The notes under the pieces: model-generated
Told to the model about the DNA's origin: nothing
Databases searched by the model: none
Seen by the model: only the letters and a program-made list of their open reading frames with translations
Part shown: positions 19,634-30,100 of the stretch, in pieces
Position numbering within the stretch: the stretch's first letter is position 1
Layout: the number at the start of each line of letters is the position of its first letter
Assembly (NCBI GenBank): GCA_016706545.1
Contig: JADJJK010000031.1
Span: forward strand, 1-64,000
From: Myxococcales bacterium
Lineage (GTDB): Bacteria > Myxococcota_A > Polyangia > Haliangiales > Haliangiaceae
Reading direction: 5' to 3'
Length of the DNA: 64,000 bases
Position numbers and translations under genes: made by a program

Positions 19634-21334
19634 ATGGCTAAAAGAGGGGGCCTGAGCGTATCGCTCAAGATGATCGCTACCACCACGCTGCTCGTGGTCG
19701 GTATTATCGTGGGCTTTGGCGTCCTGAACGTCATGAACATCCGCAAGGTGTTCGATGACACGACGGCCGCGCAGATCAAGGTGTTCCGGGATGGTCGGGA
19801 GCTGCTGGGTGACTTTGGAACCCCTGCGTTTGCTCGCGCCGTGGAGCCGATGCTCATCAACCGGCAAGACGCGGAGATGATCGCGCTGCTCGACGGCGCC
19901 GTCCGTCAGGACACGCGAGATCTCGGCGGCAAGCGCGACTACGGCCTCAAGCTGGGCGTCATCCTCGACGGCAACCAGGGGCTGGTCGCGCACTGCTTCG
20001 AAGATGCAGGCAGCGCCGGCGTGCGCTGCAAGCCCGGCTCGCACGAGCCGATCTCCGACACGCTCGGCAAGCTCACGTCGGATGCGTGGAAGGCCGCGCT
20101 GGCGGCGTGGACCGCCGCGTCCGCCGGCAAGGGCGACGTGCTGGTCCGCTTCGATCAGAGCGATGGTGGCTCCAAGTATCGCTTCTTCGCGTTCCCGGTG
20201 TTCGTCAACGGCCCCGCCTCGGCGGCTGGCGCCGCAGCGACAGAGCGGCCCGACGCTCGCCAGGGGTACGTGGTCCTGGGCTATGACCTCGCGCCCATCG
20301 ACACCTTCGCGGGGCTCGCCGAGGAGCGGAAGTCGCAAGCCTCGACCGAGGCCGTGGTCTACACCGGCGCGGTCGGCGTGCTGTTCATCTTGATTGGCAC
20401 GCTCCTGGCGATCTTCCAGGGCCTGTCCATCTCGCGCCCCATCAAGCAGCTCGCCAAGCGCGCAGACCAGATCTCGCGCGGCGACCTGGCGGCGCGAGTC
20501 GAGGTCAAGTCGAGCGACGAGATCGGCGTGCTGGGAGAGAACTTCAACTACATGGCGGATCAGATCGTGGTCCTCCTGCAGCAGACCGCGGAGAAGGCGC
20601 GCATCGAGCAGGAGCTCGAGGTGGCGCGCACCATCCAGGAGACCCTGGTCCCGCCGCCGGACATCGTCGACAAGGGGACGCTGCGCTTCTGCGGGTACTT
20701 CCAGCCTGCGTCGCAGACCGGCGGAGACTGGTGGACCTGGCACGATCTCACCGGCGGCAAGGTGCTGCTCGTGATCGGCGACGTCACCGGCCACGGCGTG
20801 CCGTCCGCGATGATCACCGCGGCGGCCAAGGCCGCGTGTGACGTGGCGCGCGCCGTCCACAACGACGACGTCACGGTGAGCCGCCTGCTCGAGATCATGA
20901 ACTACGCGATCTTCGAGAGCGCCAAGCGCAAGTTCGTCATGACCTGCTTTGCCTCCATCATCGACACCCGGCGGCGCACCATCACGTACGCCAACGCCGG
21001 GCACAACTTCCCGTATCTGCTGCGTGGCAACGAGTTCGCCACCATGATGATCCGCGGCAACCGCCTGGGCGATGTCCGCGAGTCGCAGTACGAGGCCAAG
21101 ACCATCGAGCTGTCGCCGGGCGACGTGCTCATCTGGTACACGGACGGCATCGTCGAGTGCGAGAACCGCAGCGGGGAGGAGTGGGGCGAGAAGCGGTTCC
21201 GGGCGGCGGTCAAGCGAGCGGCGAGCCTCGACTCCGCGCAGATGCGCGACGCCATCGTCGCCGATTCTCGAGATTTCTATTCCGATGTTCCGCGCAAGGA
21301 CGACATCACCATGGTTGTCGGGAGGATCTATTGA
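19634..21334 (+). CDS. membrane sensor with HAMP and SpoIIE/PP2C phosphatase
   Basis: 566 residues. TM1 lies at about 12-32, a periplasmic sensor at about 33-238, TM2 at about 241-262 and HAMP at about 265-317 (ISRPIKQLAKRADQISRGDL). A linker helix ending EVARTIQETLVPPP leads to the phosphatase at about 350-566. The catalytic motifs are intact: GGDWW (363-367), GDVTGHG (382-388), NAGHN (454-458), YTDGIVE (502-508) and KDDITMVV near the end; the Asp residues bind the two metals. Enzymes of this class dephosphorylate STAS-domain anti-anti-sigma factors, and the nearby STAS protein is a possible substrate. It is the first gene of an operon: its stop overlaps the next ATG by one base. Confidence 0.93.
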   Translation: MAKRGGLSVSLKMIATTTLLVVGIIVGFGVLNVMNIRKVFDDTTAAQIKVFRDGRELLGDFGTPAFARAVEPMLINRQDAEMIALLDGAVRQDTRDLGGKRDYGLKLGVILDGNQGLVAHCFEDAGSAGVRCKPGSHEPISDTLGKLTSDAWKAALAAWTAASAGKGDVLVRFDQSDGGSKYRFFAFPVFVNGPASAAGAAATERPDARQGYVVLGYDLAPIDTFAGLAEERKSQASTEAVVYTGAVGVLFILIGTLLAIFQGLSISRPIKQLAKRADQISRGDLAARVEVKSSDEIGVLGENFNYMADQIVVLLQQTAEKARIEQELEVARTIQETLVPPPDIVDKGTLRFCGYFQPASQTGGDWWTWHDLTGGKVLLVIGDVTGHGVPSAMITAAAKAACDVARAVHNDDVTVSRLLEIMNYAIFESAKRKFVMTCFASIIDTRRRTITYANAGHNFPYLLRGNEFATMMIRGNRLGDVRESQYEAKTIELSPGDVLIWYTDGIVECENRSGEEWGEKRFRAAVKRAASLDSAQMRDAIVADSRDFYSDVPRKDDITMVVGRIY

Positions 21335-23916
21335 TGTACGAGCTGTCCACGCGACGATTCCACGCGCGGAAGAGCAGTTGGCGCGTGCTGGTGCTGGCCT
21401 GGGTGGCCCTGTGTGGGCTGGCATCCACGGTCCTGGCACAAGCAGAAGACGACTTGCGCGAAGGCGACCGGTACTTCGAGGAGGGCGAGTGGCGCAAGGC
21501 GTCATCTGCGTATGACCGCGCCATCCGGCAGTATCCTCGGCAGGTCGCCGCGGAGGCCTATGCCAAGCGGGCCACCATCTACATCATCCTCAAGGACTAC
21601 AAGAGCGGCCTCGCGTTCGTCAACGACACCGCCAAGACGGTCCACCCGACGGCGCCTGAGGTGCTGGAGCAAGAGGCGCTCCTGCTCTGGGAGCTGGGGC
21701 AGCGCGACCGCGCGGTCGCGGTGGCTGAGAAGGTCGTGGCCGCGCGGCCCAAGGCGTTCACCAACCAGAAGCTCATCGGCGAATACTACGCCGGCAAGAA
21801 CGCCAGCAAGACCGCGGTCGCGTACCAGGCGTACCTGTCGAGCCGGCCCGCGGATCTCGAGGCTGGCGATGTGCTGCCCCGGATCCGCCTGGGCTTTGCG
21901 TTGCTGTCCAACGCGCGCGAGGCCATCGCCGCCAGAGACTCCGCGAAGGCGAGCGACCTGTACGGCAAGGCCGCCGCGCAGTTCGAGGCCGTGCAGTCCA
22001 AGCACGGCCGCCGCCCCAACGCCGAGATCAACGCGGCCAACGGCCTGTGCGCGGCGTACACCGGCCTCGAGCGGTTCGATCAGGCGATCACGATCTGCGA
22101 GCGGGTGACCCAGGATCCTCGCCGCATCGACAGCAACGGCTCGGTGTGGTTCAACCTGGCGACCTCGTACCTCGCCAAGAAGCAGGGCAAGAAGGCGCGC
22201 ACCGCCATCGGCGAGTACAACCGCATCCGCAAGACGGAGGCGCGCGGCGTCATGCTGCTGGGCGACAGCTACTTCCTCGATCGCGAGTGGCAGTCCGCGC
22301 TGGACAACTACTTGCGCGCGGAGAAGGCGCTGCGGCCCAACCAGACCCACGAGCAGGTCCAGCTCTCGATCCGTCTGGGCAAGACGTATCGACGGCTGCC
22401 TCCGCCGCCGGGGGGCGGCAACGGGAACCTGCAGCTCGCGCTGGAGAAGCTGGCGGCGGGCATGAACGCCAACCCCGGCAACGCGGAGCTGGCGGTGGAG
22501 CTGGCGGGCGCATACATCGAGGCCGGACAGGACGCCAAGGCGTCGGCGCTGACCGAGCGAATGATCGGCGGCGCGGACTTCGTGAAGAAGCCGGTGCCGG
22601 AGCGGGTCGCGGTGCTGCAGGCCTCGGCCAAGGCGCTGTTCAACCAGGACAAGCTGCGGGAGAGCCGCGCCCAGTTCGAGGCGGCGCGGGAGCTGGCTCC
22701 CAACGACGTGACGATCCAGCGAGCGCTGGTGGAGACCATCAACGCGCAGGCGTACGTGGCGCTGGCGCGCGACATCAAGGCGGCGCAGGCGCTGCTGGAC
22801 CAGGCGCTGCCGGTGGACCCGAAGTCGCCGATCACGCTCACCAACCTGGCGGTGCTGGCGATGGATCGCGGCGATTGTGACCGGGCGGTGGAGCAGCTCG
22901 AGCGGCTGCGCACGCAGAGCGGCGCGGACGTGCTGGTGGTGACCCGCCTGCTGGCGCGCGCGTACCTGTGCTCGACCAAGCCCAGCCCCAAGCGGGCGGC
23001 CGAGGTCTACGCGGAGGTGGAGCGCGAAGCCAAGAAGGCAGGCACCAACAACGTCCTGGCGGAGGTGTACGTGGAGTGGGGCCCGCTGCTCTGGGAGTCC
23101 GATCCGCAGGACGCGGTGGAGAAGCTGACCCAGGCGGTGCAGCTCGCGGCGCAGTCTCCCACCATCCTCGCCCCGGCCAAGCGCAACCTGGCGGTGGCCC
23201 TGTTCCGGCGCGGCTGGAAGCTGATGAAGGAAGGCAAATCTGGCGAGGCGGCGGCTGACTTTGAGCGCGCGACGCGCGACGAGTCGAGCCTGCGCGGCAC
23301 CGAGCCGATGGCGTTTGAGTTCTCCCTGGCGCTGGCGCAGCTCGACAAGGGCCAGGCCGGCGAGGCCAGCAAGATCTTCAAGCAGCTAGCCCAGCGCGGC
23401 AACCAGGCTACCTACCTGCGCGCGCCCTACGCCAAGCTGGGCAACCAGTTCTTTGGCGCGTACGCCAACTATCGCAGCGGCAACCTGGCGCTGCGCCAGC
23501 AAGCGGCGGCGGATTTCACCAAGATCTCGACGGAGGCGACCGGCGCCTTCGCGGCCAAGGTCCGCGACCTCATCGCGTCGTCCTGGGAGCTGGTGGCCTA
23601 CGATCAGTGGCGCGCGGGGCGGCAGGCCCAGTCGGCCAAGTCGCTGGCCTCGGCGCTGCGCTACGCCGACGGCGACATCAAGCGGCGGGCCACCCACAAC
23701 CGCTCGGTGCTGGGGCTGTCGCGAGAGTCGCCAGAGACCTTCGAGTCCTTCGCTGGCAACCCAGCAGAGGCCTGGGTCAACGCCGGCATCGCCTATGACC
23801 AGGCGGGCAAGGCCCGCGAGGCCTACGAGGCCTGGCAGAAGGCCAAGGCCCGCGGGGTTGCGATGCGCGATCTGCAGCGCTGGATCGACGCCAAGAAACG
23901 GATCTACGGGTTCTAA
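21334..23916 (+). CDS. exported TPR-repeat protein
   Basis: 860 residues from the ATG at 21334 (TGATG overlap with the phosphatase gene). The N-terminus MYELSTRRFHARKSSWRVLV runs into a hydrophobic stretch and VLAQA, a typical signal peptide cleaved near residue 34, so the rest is likely periplasmic. The mature protein is almost wholly TPR-like helices, beginning DDLREGDRYFEEGEWRKASS and ending AKARGVAMRDLQRWIDAKKR. There is no enzyme motif. Close coupling to the sensor phosphatase suggests that it binds or presents something to that protein's periplasmic domain, or organises the envelope it monitors; this is inference. The next gene starts 75 bp downstream. Confidence 0.85.
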   Translation: MYELSTRRFHARKSSWRVLVLAWVALCGLASTVLAQAEDDLREGDRYFEEGEWRKASSAYDRAIRQYPRQVAAEAYAKRATIYIILKDYKSGLAFVNDTAKTVHPTAPEVLEQEALLLWELGQRDRAVAVAEKVVAARPKAFTNQKLIGEYYAGKNASKTAVAYQAYLSSRPADLEAGDVLPRIRLGFALLSNAREAIAARDSAKASDLYGKAAAQFEAVQSKHGRRPNAEINAANGLCAAYTGLERFDQAITICERVTQDPRRIDSNGSVWFNLATSYLAKKQGKKARTAIGEYNRIRKTEARGVMLLGDSYFLDREWQSALDNYLRAEKALRPNQTHEQVQLSIRLGKTYRRLPPPPGGGNGNLQLALEKLAAGMNANPGNAELAVELAGAYIEAGQDAKASALTERMIGGADFVKKPVPERVAVLQASAKALFNQDKLRESRAQFEAARELAPNDVTIQRALVETINAQAYVALARDIKAAQALLDQALPVDPKSPITLTNLAVLAMDRGDCDRAVEQLERLRTQSGADVLVVTRLLARAYLCSTKPSPKRAAEVYAEVEREAKKAGTNNVLAEVYVEWGPLLWESDPQDAVEKLTQAVQLAAQSPTILAPAKRNLAVALFRRGWKLMKEGKSGEAAADFERATRDESSLRGTEPMAFEFSLALAQLDKGQAGEASKIFKQLAQRGNQATYLRAPYAKLGNQFFGAYANYRSGNLALRQQAAADFTKISTEATGAFAAKVRDLIASSWELVAYDQWRAGRQAQSAKSLASALRYADGDIKRRATHNRSVLGLSRESPETFESFAGNPAEAWVNAGIAYDQAGKAREAYEAWQKAKARGVAMRDLQRWIDAKKRIYGF

Positions 23917-23991
23917 GGCCACGCTCGACGCAGACGGGCCGAGGGTGGCCCCGGCGGCACCACGACCGACGGACCATAGAGGGACTACGAC

Positions 23992-24915
23992 ATGCGAAAC
24001 TGGATCATAGGCATAGCGGCGGCCCTTGGGGCGATCTCTGGCGTGGTGCTGGTGACAGCGCCGGTGGAGTCTCAGCCGGGTGGCGTGGAGAAGCTGACGG
24101 TGGGGATCTATACGCCCACCGTCGAGTTCTCGACCGCGCAGGCCCGCCTGGCGTACATCCAGGGGCTGGCCAAGGCCATCGAGAGCAACACCGGCATCAA
24201 GACCGAGGGGCAGTCGTTCGCCAGCCTGTCCGCGCTCAAGCAAGCGGGCGTGGACTTCGCCGTGATCGACGGCCAGTGCTACGCGGTCAACGGCGGGTTC
24301 AAGCTGCTGGCCACCGCCGAGATCGGCGGCGAGCCGACCCGATCGTGGGGGCTCTTTGCTTCGACCGGCACCGACATGCAGTCGCTGCGCGGCAAGAAGC
24401 TGTCCTACGTGCAGACCGGCTGCAACGACTCCGCGTTCATCGACAACGCGATGCTCGAGTCCGAGGTGGACAGCAACTTCTTCTCCTCGCGCGTGAGCAA
24501 GGGTGATCTGGTCGCCGCGGTGGCCGAGGTGGCGTCGTACAAGGGCGCGCAGGCCGTGTTCGCTCCGATCGGCTCGCAGAAGGGCCTGACCAAGATCTTC
24601 GATACCGGCTCGGTGCCAAACCCGGCCTTCGTGGAGGTCGGCGACCTGGATCCGGCGATCACCGCCAAGGTGGCGTCCGCGGTCACAGGCTACGGTGGCG
24701 CTGGCGCGATCAGCGGCTGGTCGGCGGGTGGCAAGCAGCTCTTCCAATCGCTGGCGGGGCGCATGGGGCGCTCGGTCAAGTCCGGGGTCTTCGCGGCACC
24801 CGAGTCCGTGCGCTTTGACGCCAAGGACGTGCTGGTGGAGCCGCCCACGCTGTCTGATACCGACCTGACGCCGATTCGTCAGCACTTCGCGCGGCCCAAG
24901 GGCCGCATGCAATAG
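23992..24915 (+). CDS. PhnD/transferrin-like periplasmic binding protein
   Basis: 307 residues; the ATG at 23992 follows GAGGGA. A signal peptide (MRNWIIGIAAALGAISGVVL, cleaved near residue 25-30) is followed by a type-2 periplasmic-binding fold resembling PhnD. Its features are VEKLTVGIYTPTVEFSTAQA, SLSALKQAGVDFAVIDGQCYAV, then SLRGKKLSYVQTGCNDSAFI and VAAVAEVASYKGAQAVFAPI, where PhnD-like proteins have the hinge and second lobe. Two Cys are spaced as if to pair. No permease or ATPase accompanies it, so it is more likely a ligand sensor feeding the HAMP-SpoIIE protein than part of an importer; that role is inferred. It is third in the operon. Confidence 0.75.
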   Translation: MRNWIIGIAAALGAISGVVLVTAPVESQPGGVEKLTVGIYTPTVEFSTAQARLAYIQGLAKAIESNTGIKTEGQSFASLSALKQAGVDFAVIDGQCYAVNGGFKLLATAEIGGEPTRSWGLFASTGTDMQSLRGKKLSYVQTGCNDSAFIDNAMLESEVDSNFFSSRVSKGDLVAAVAEVASYKGAQAVFAPIGSQKGLTKIFDTGSVPNPAFVEVGDLDPAITAKVASAVTGYGGAGAISGWSAGGKQLFQSLAGRMGRSVKSGVFAAPESVRFDAKDVLVEPPTLSDTDLTPIRQHFARPKGRMQ

Positions 24916-24928
24916 CGGCGGGATAGCG

Positions 24929-24982
24929 ACGACGCAGCCGCAGGGTACGACGCAGCCGCAGGGCACGACGCAGCCGCAGGGC
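24929..24982. repeat. 18-bp tandem repeat, 3 copies
   Basis: Three copies of ACGACGCAGCCGCAGGG plus one pyrimidine, filling most of the 92-bp gap between the convergent binding-protein gene and htpG. Confidence 0.9.
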
Positions 24983-25007
24983 GCGACGGCCGCCGCCCGC
25001 GCGATGC

Positions 25008-26969
25008 TTACACGGCGCGCAGCATGACGTCCGCGAGCGCCTTGCTGAAGCCCTCGGGATCCGGGAGCTGGCCGGAGTCCGCAAGGTGGGCCTGCCCGAG
25101 CAGGAGCTTGGCGTAGAGCGCCAGCCTCGGATCGGTCTTGTCCTCGGCGAACACCGCCTGCAGCTTGGGCAGGAGCGGGTGGTTTGGGTTCAGCTCCAGC
25201 ACCGGCTTGGCCTTGGGTGGCGCCTGTCCCATCTGCTCGAGCATGCGCTGCACCCGCGGCGACATGTCGTTGGCGTCAGACACCAGGCAGGCCGGCGAGG
25301 TGGTCAGCCGCGAGGACAGCCGCGCCTCCTTGATCTCATCGTCGAGGACCAGGCGCACGCAGGTCAGCAGGTCCGACAGCTCACGCTGCTTCTCGGCCAG
25401 CTCCTCGCCCTCCTTCTTGCGCTCCTCCTCGGTGCCGAGCTGGACCTCGCCGCGCCCGATGGAGCGCAGCGGCTTGTCGCGGAAGCGCGGCGCGCGCTCG
25501 AGCCACAGCTCGTCGATCGGATCGGAGAACAGCAGCACCTCGTAGCCTTTGGCCACGAAGGTCTCGAGCAGCGGCGAGCGCGCCACCGCCTCGCGGCTGG
25601 GGCCGGTCAGAAAGTAGATCGCGTCCTGGCCCTCCTTCATGCGGCCGACGTACTCCTCCAAGGACGAGAGCTTGGCGGCGTCCGCGGTCGACGCGGCCAG
25701 GGTCAGCTCGAGCAGCTTGTCCTTGTCCTGCGTCTCGTACGACAGCAAGCCCTCCTTGAGCGCCGGGCCAAACGCCGCCCAGAACTTGAGGTAGTCCTCG
25801 GGCTGGTCGCGCTTCATCTCCTCCAGCGTGGCCAGCACCTTCTTGACGAGCTGCTTCTTGATGACCTGGATCTGGCGATCCTTCTGCAGGATCTCGCGCG
25901 ACACGTTGAGCGACAGATCGTGGGCGTCGACGACGCCCTTGATGAAGCGCAGGTGCGGAGGCATGAGCTCCTTGCACTCGTCCATCACGAACACGCGCTT
26001 GACGTAGAGCTGGACGCCGCGCTTCATCTCCGGGCTGTACAGGTCGAACGGCGCCTGCGAGGGCAGGTACAGGAGCGCGTAGGCCTCGAGCGTGCCCTCG
26101 ATGCGCACCGGGATGGTGCGCAGCGGATCGGTCCAGTCGTGCGAGATGTGGCGATAGAACTCCTTGTACTCGGTGTCGGTGACCTCGCCCTTGGGCCGGT
26201 CCCAGATCGCCTTCATGGAGTTGAGGGTCTCGTCCTCGACGGTCTCGCTCTCGACCCCGGCGTCGTCCTTGGTCTTGTTCACCCGCTTCATGCGGATGGG
26301 GTGCGCGACGAAGTCCGAGTAGCGCTTGACGATGTCGCGCAGCACGTACTCCTGCGTGAAGTCGCGCATGCCGTGCTCTTCGCCGTCGTCGTCCGCCGGC
26401 TTGAGGTGCAGCGTGATGGTGGTGCCGTGCTCCGCGCGCTCGGCCTCCTCGAGCGTGTACGAGCCGTCGCCGGTGGAGCGCCAGCGGGTGGCGGCGGTCT
26501 CGCCGGCCTTGCGCGTCACCAGCTCGATCTCGCTTGCCACCATGAAGGCGGAGTAGAACCCAACGCCGAACTGGCCGATCAGCTCCGGCGGCAGCGACGA
26601 CTTGTCGCCCTCGCCCGCGCCGCCCTTGGCGCGCTGCTCTCGCGCCGCGCGCAGGAACTCCCGGGTGCCGGACTTGGCGATGGTGCCGATGTTGCGGACC
26701 ACCTCCTCCCGGGTCATGCCGATGCCGTTGTCCTGGATCGTGAGCGTGCGCGCCTTGGCGTCCGCCTCGAGCCGGATGTGCAGGTCGGTGGCGGGCCCAA
26801 GCTCGCTGTGGGTCAGGGCCTCGAAGCGCAGCTTGTCGAGCGCGTCCGAGGCGTTCGAGATCAGCTCGCGCAGGAAGATGTCTTTGTCGGAGTACAGCGA
26901 GTGGACCATCAGGTCCAGGAGCTGTTTGACTTCCGCTTGGAACTCGTGGCGTTGGGCAGCTTGGCTCAT
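25008..26969 (-). CDS. htpG: HtpG (Hsp90-family chaperone)
   Basis: 653 residues, close to the usual 620-650. The ATG at 26969 gives MSQAAQRHEFQAEVKQLLDL, the usual HtpG start; the 34 codons upstream look unlike protein. The GHKL ATP-binding motifs are all present: FLRELISNASDALDKLRF, IQDNGIGMTREEVVRNIG, IAKSGTREF and GQFGVGFYSAFMVA. The middle domain (SHDWTDPLRTIPVRIEG, LYVKRVFVMDECKELMPPHL) and the C-terminal dimerisation region follow. It has the bacterial length, without the eukaryotic charged linker or the MEEVD tail. It is an ATP-driven cytosolic chaperone and a single-gene unit here, convergent with the binding-protein gene. Confidence 0.97.
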   Translation of the reverse strand: MSQAAQRHEFQAEVKQLLDLMVHSLYSDKDIFLRELISNASDALDKLRFEALTHSELGPATDLHIRLEADAKARTLTIQDNGIGMTREEVVRNIGTIAKSGTREFLRAAREQRAKGGAGEGDKSSLPPELIGQFGVGFYSAFMVASEIELVTRKAGETAATRWRSTGDGSYTLEEAERAEHGTTITLHLKPADDDGEEHGMRDFTQEYVLRDIVKRYSDFVAHPIRMKRVNKTKDDAGVESETVEDETLNSMKAIWDRPKGEVTDTEYKEFYRHISHDWTDPLRTIPVRIEGTLEAYALLYLPSQAPFDLYSPEMKRGVQLYVKRVFVMDECKELMPPHLRFIKGVVDAHDLSLNVSREILQKDRQIQVIKKQLVKKVLATLEEMKRDQPEDYLKFWAAFGPALKEGLLSYETQDKDKLLELTLAASTADAAKLSSLEEYVGRMKEGQDAIYFLTGPSREAVARSPLLETFVAKGYEVLLFSDPIDELWLERAPRFRDKPLRSIGRGEVQLGTEEERKKEGEELAEKQRELSDLLTCVRLVLDDEIKEARLSSRLTTSPACLVSDANDMSPRVQRMLEQMGQAPPKAKPVLELNPNHPLLPKLQAVFAEDKTDPRLALYAKLLLGQAHLADSGQLPDPEGFSKALADVMLRAV

Positions 26970-27109
26970 GACGTGAGGTACCCGGTAAGCTCGCGCGCCG
27001 CCTCGCGCAAGGGGCCACGGTGAGCAAACACTGCGGAAAGTCAGCGCGTGGCGCGGATCCCGCGCCGCCAAGCCCCAGGGCGGGGGGACGCCATCGCGAT
27101 TTCGGCGAG

Positions 27110-30100
27110 TTAGCGCATCGTGCGCCAGGCCGGGACCGCCGCGTCACCGGAGCCCGGGCCCTGCCAGGTGGAGAACACCACGCTGCTGCCGCCTTGCCAG
27201 CGCAGCGCGTCGGTTCCGCCGACCCCGTTGAAGTTGCCCCACAGGACGGCGTCCACGCGGTCGAGCACCGGGTCCACGCCGCTGCGCAGCACCTGCGGGG
27301 CAAACAGGCCATAGCGGCTCCACTTCCACTGGCTGCCCTCCCGGAACACCAGGTCGGTGCGGCCGTCGCGGTCGACATCGATCGCCGCCGTGGTGGAGAG
27401 CGAGGTCTGCCAGGCGGTGTTGAGCGGTCGCCAGGCGGAGCGGCCGGCGCTGGAGAACTGCCAGTATCCGCCGGTGGCCATGGCCACGTCGATGCCCGGG
27501 TACGGGTCGAACTGGCCAAACCGCAGCTCGTTGATCGTGCCGCCCAGCCAGTTGATGACCGTCCAGGCCCCGGTGGTCCGCTCCCAGAGCAGCCACTGCG
27601 CGCCGCTGACCCGAAACAGATCCGTCTTGCCGTCGCCGCCGAGATCAAAGAAGCGCAGCTCGCTGATGGGGACCGGCGAGGTGGCGAGGTACTCCTGCGC
27701 GGCGCCGCCGCCGCGCGCGAACACGATCCAGCCGCTGGCGTCGCGCCACGCCACGTCGGTCTTGCCGTCATTGTCCAGGTCGGCGAACGCGAGCTCGGAC
27801 CGCACCAGGGTGGAGGCGCGCACAAAGCGCCACTCGCTGTCGCCGCCGTGCGAGATGAACCAGCCGGTGCCGGTGGCCAAAAAGACGTCGGCGCGGCCGT
27901 CGCCATCGAAGTCGCCGGTCGCCAGCTCGCCGATGCGGTCGGTGTTGTAGGTGTTGCCCGGCTCGGGGTGGAAGTTGAAGGCGGCCTGGTCCTCGCCGAT
28001 GCCGGTCGAGCCGGACCAGGTCTTGAGGCTGACCGCCTCGTCGAGGTCGTCATGCACCACCACGTTGTTGCGGAAATAGGCGCCCAGCGATGGTCGGCCG
28101 CGCAAGGTGAAGGCGGGGCGGCCGTCTTGTTCGCCGCGGATGGTGTTGTGCTCGATGAGGAAGTGCTCGCCGGCCAGGCCGCCGTAGCCATCGCTCGCGG
28201 TGCCATGCACGTCGAAGTGCTGGTTCCAGTAGTCGATGCCCAGAAAGCCGCTCTCGGTGTACCCGCCCTGCAAGACGAAGTTGTGGCGCGCGGTGTACCC
28301 GCTAAACGGCAAGCCGCCGGCGGACACCGCGTGACGGTTTCGGTCGAACACGTTGCCCTCGATGGTGATGTACGCGCCGCCGCCAAGGTTGACGCCGTAC
28401 CCTGCGCCGTTGCGGTGGTTGTGATGGACGTAGTTACGCTCGAAGCGGACGAGGCCAACGTCCTCGGGCGCCTGCCGCGGCACGCGCTGGTCGATCCCGC
28501 TGGTGGAGCGGTAGGACAGCTCGTTGGCCAGCGCGTACGCGGCGAAGGTCCAGTGCTCGAGCTCGTTGTCGGCGACCACCACGTGCAGGCCGCGTTGCCG
28601 GGCGATGTCGACGTTGCCGAGGATCGCGGTCGAGACCTTCTGGCTCCCGGACCGGTTGTCGTTGGCGGGGCCGATGAGGTGCAGGCCTTCGATCCGCACG
28701 TGGTGGCCGAGGATCACCAGGATGCCCCACAGATCGCTGGCGTCGCTGGTGTAGCGCAGGGTGGGCCGCTGGCCCAGCGCCCCGCGTTGACCGACGAGCT
28801 GCACGCCGGTCGGCAGCAGCAGCGGTGAGGTCAGCGTCCAGTCGGCCCACCACGGCACCAGGATGCGGCCGCGGTAGCGCGTCGCCATGGCGGCGCTGTA
28901 GTCGGCCGGCAGCAAGGCGGTGAGCTCGGCGAGCGAGGTGACCAGGCGCTCCGGTCGCTGCGAGGAGACGATGGCGTTGTTGAACAGGAGCAGGCCGTCG
29001 CTGGTCTGGGCGGTGAACCGGCCGACCACCGGGATATCGTCGTCGTCGTCGAGGCCATCGAGCACCGACGGCGGACCAAAGGGCTGCAAGAAGCGGGTCT
29101 TGGCCGGCTTGCCAGCGCCGAAATCGGCCACCAGGGCGCGGCCGCCGCTGCCGCGACGGTTGAGAAACAGGAGCTGATCGCGGCCAAGGCCAGTGAAGTC
29201 GCCAGGGAAGACCCAGTCGCTGACGGCGTCGTGCCAGCCGTTGAGCGCGGTGGACTCCAGGGCCTCTTCCCAGTACAGGGTCAGCGGCGGCCCGTCGGTC
29301 CAGCGGAAGTCGAACACGCGGACGCGACCGGTGCCGTACTGGCGGTTGAGCATCAGGAGCTGGTCTGTGCCGTAGCCGCTGAAGTTGCCGGCGAACACCT
29401 GGTCCGCGGCGTCGTGCCAGGTCTCGAGCTCCGGGATCTCGGCGAAGTTCTTGGTGTACACCACCGGGACCAGCGGCCCAAAGGCGCGCGCGAAGTCGTG
29501 GATGGCGAGCGCGCGACCGACGCGGGCCGGGTCTCCGTTGAGGGTCAACACTTGATCGCGGCCGAGGTTGCGGAAGTCGCCAACCAGGACGCGATCTTCA
29601 TGCTGCGCCAGCTCCGGAAAGCCAAACTCGCCGTGGGTCTGCTGGAACGCGACGACCGGCGTGGCGCCGCGGAAGTCGATGATGCGGGCGCGCGGCGCGT
29701 CGGGCCACCAGCCGTTGTCGAGGGCGCGGTTGATGAGCAGGAGCTGGTCGTAGCCGCGGCCCAGAAAGTCGCCCGCGAGCGCCAGGTCGATCTCGTCATC
29801 CCAGCCATCGAGCAGCGTGGACGCGCCCCACAGCTCGCTGTAGAGCGGCGCCGGAGGAGGGCTGCCCAGCGGCGCGGACGAGTTGAAGGTGCTGATCATC
29901 AGGCGTCGCTCGCCAAAGCCATGCTCGAAGTTGATCGAGAGCACCTGATCGCGGCCGAGCTGCTTGAAGTCGCCCACCACCTGCTTGTCGGCGGGGCCGG
30001 TCATCTCGGGCAGGTCGCCCGCGCCGTGGTTCATCAGGAACCGGCGCTCGATGGTGGCGCCACCGAGCGGAAAGCCGAGCACGCTGGCGCGGGGCGGGGG

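Noticed and set aside
19478..21505. 675-codon minus-strand open frame
   Set aside because: Antisense of the SpoIIE phosphatase gene, which has all its motifs on the other strand.
25381..28458. 1025-codon minus-strand open frame across htpG and the FG-GAP gene
   Set aside because: Out of frame with two clearly coding genes; Arg/Ala/Ser-rich.
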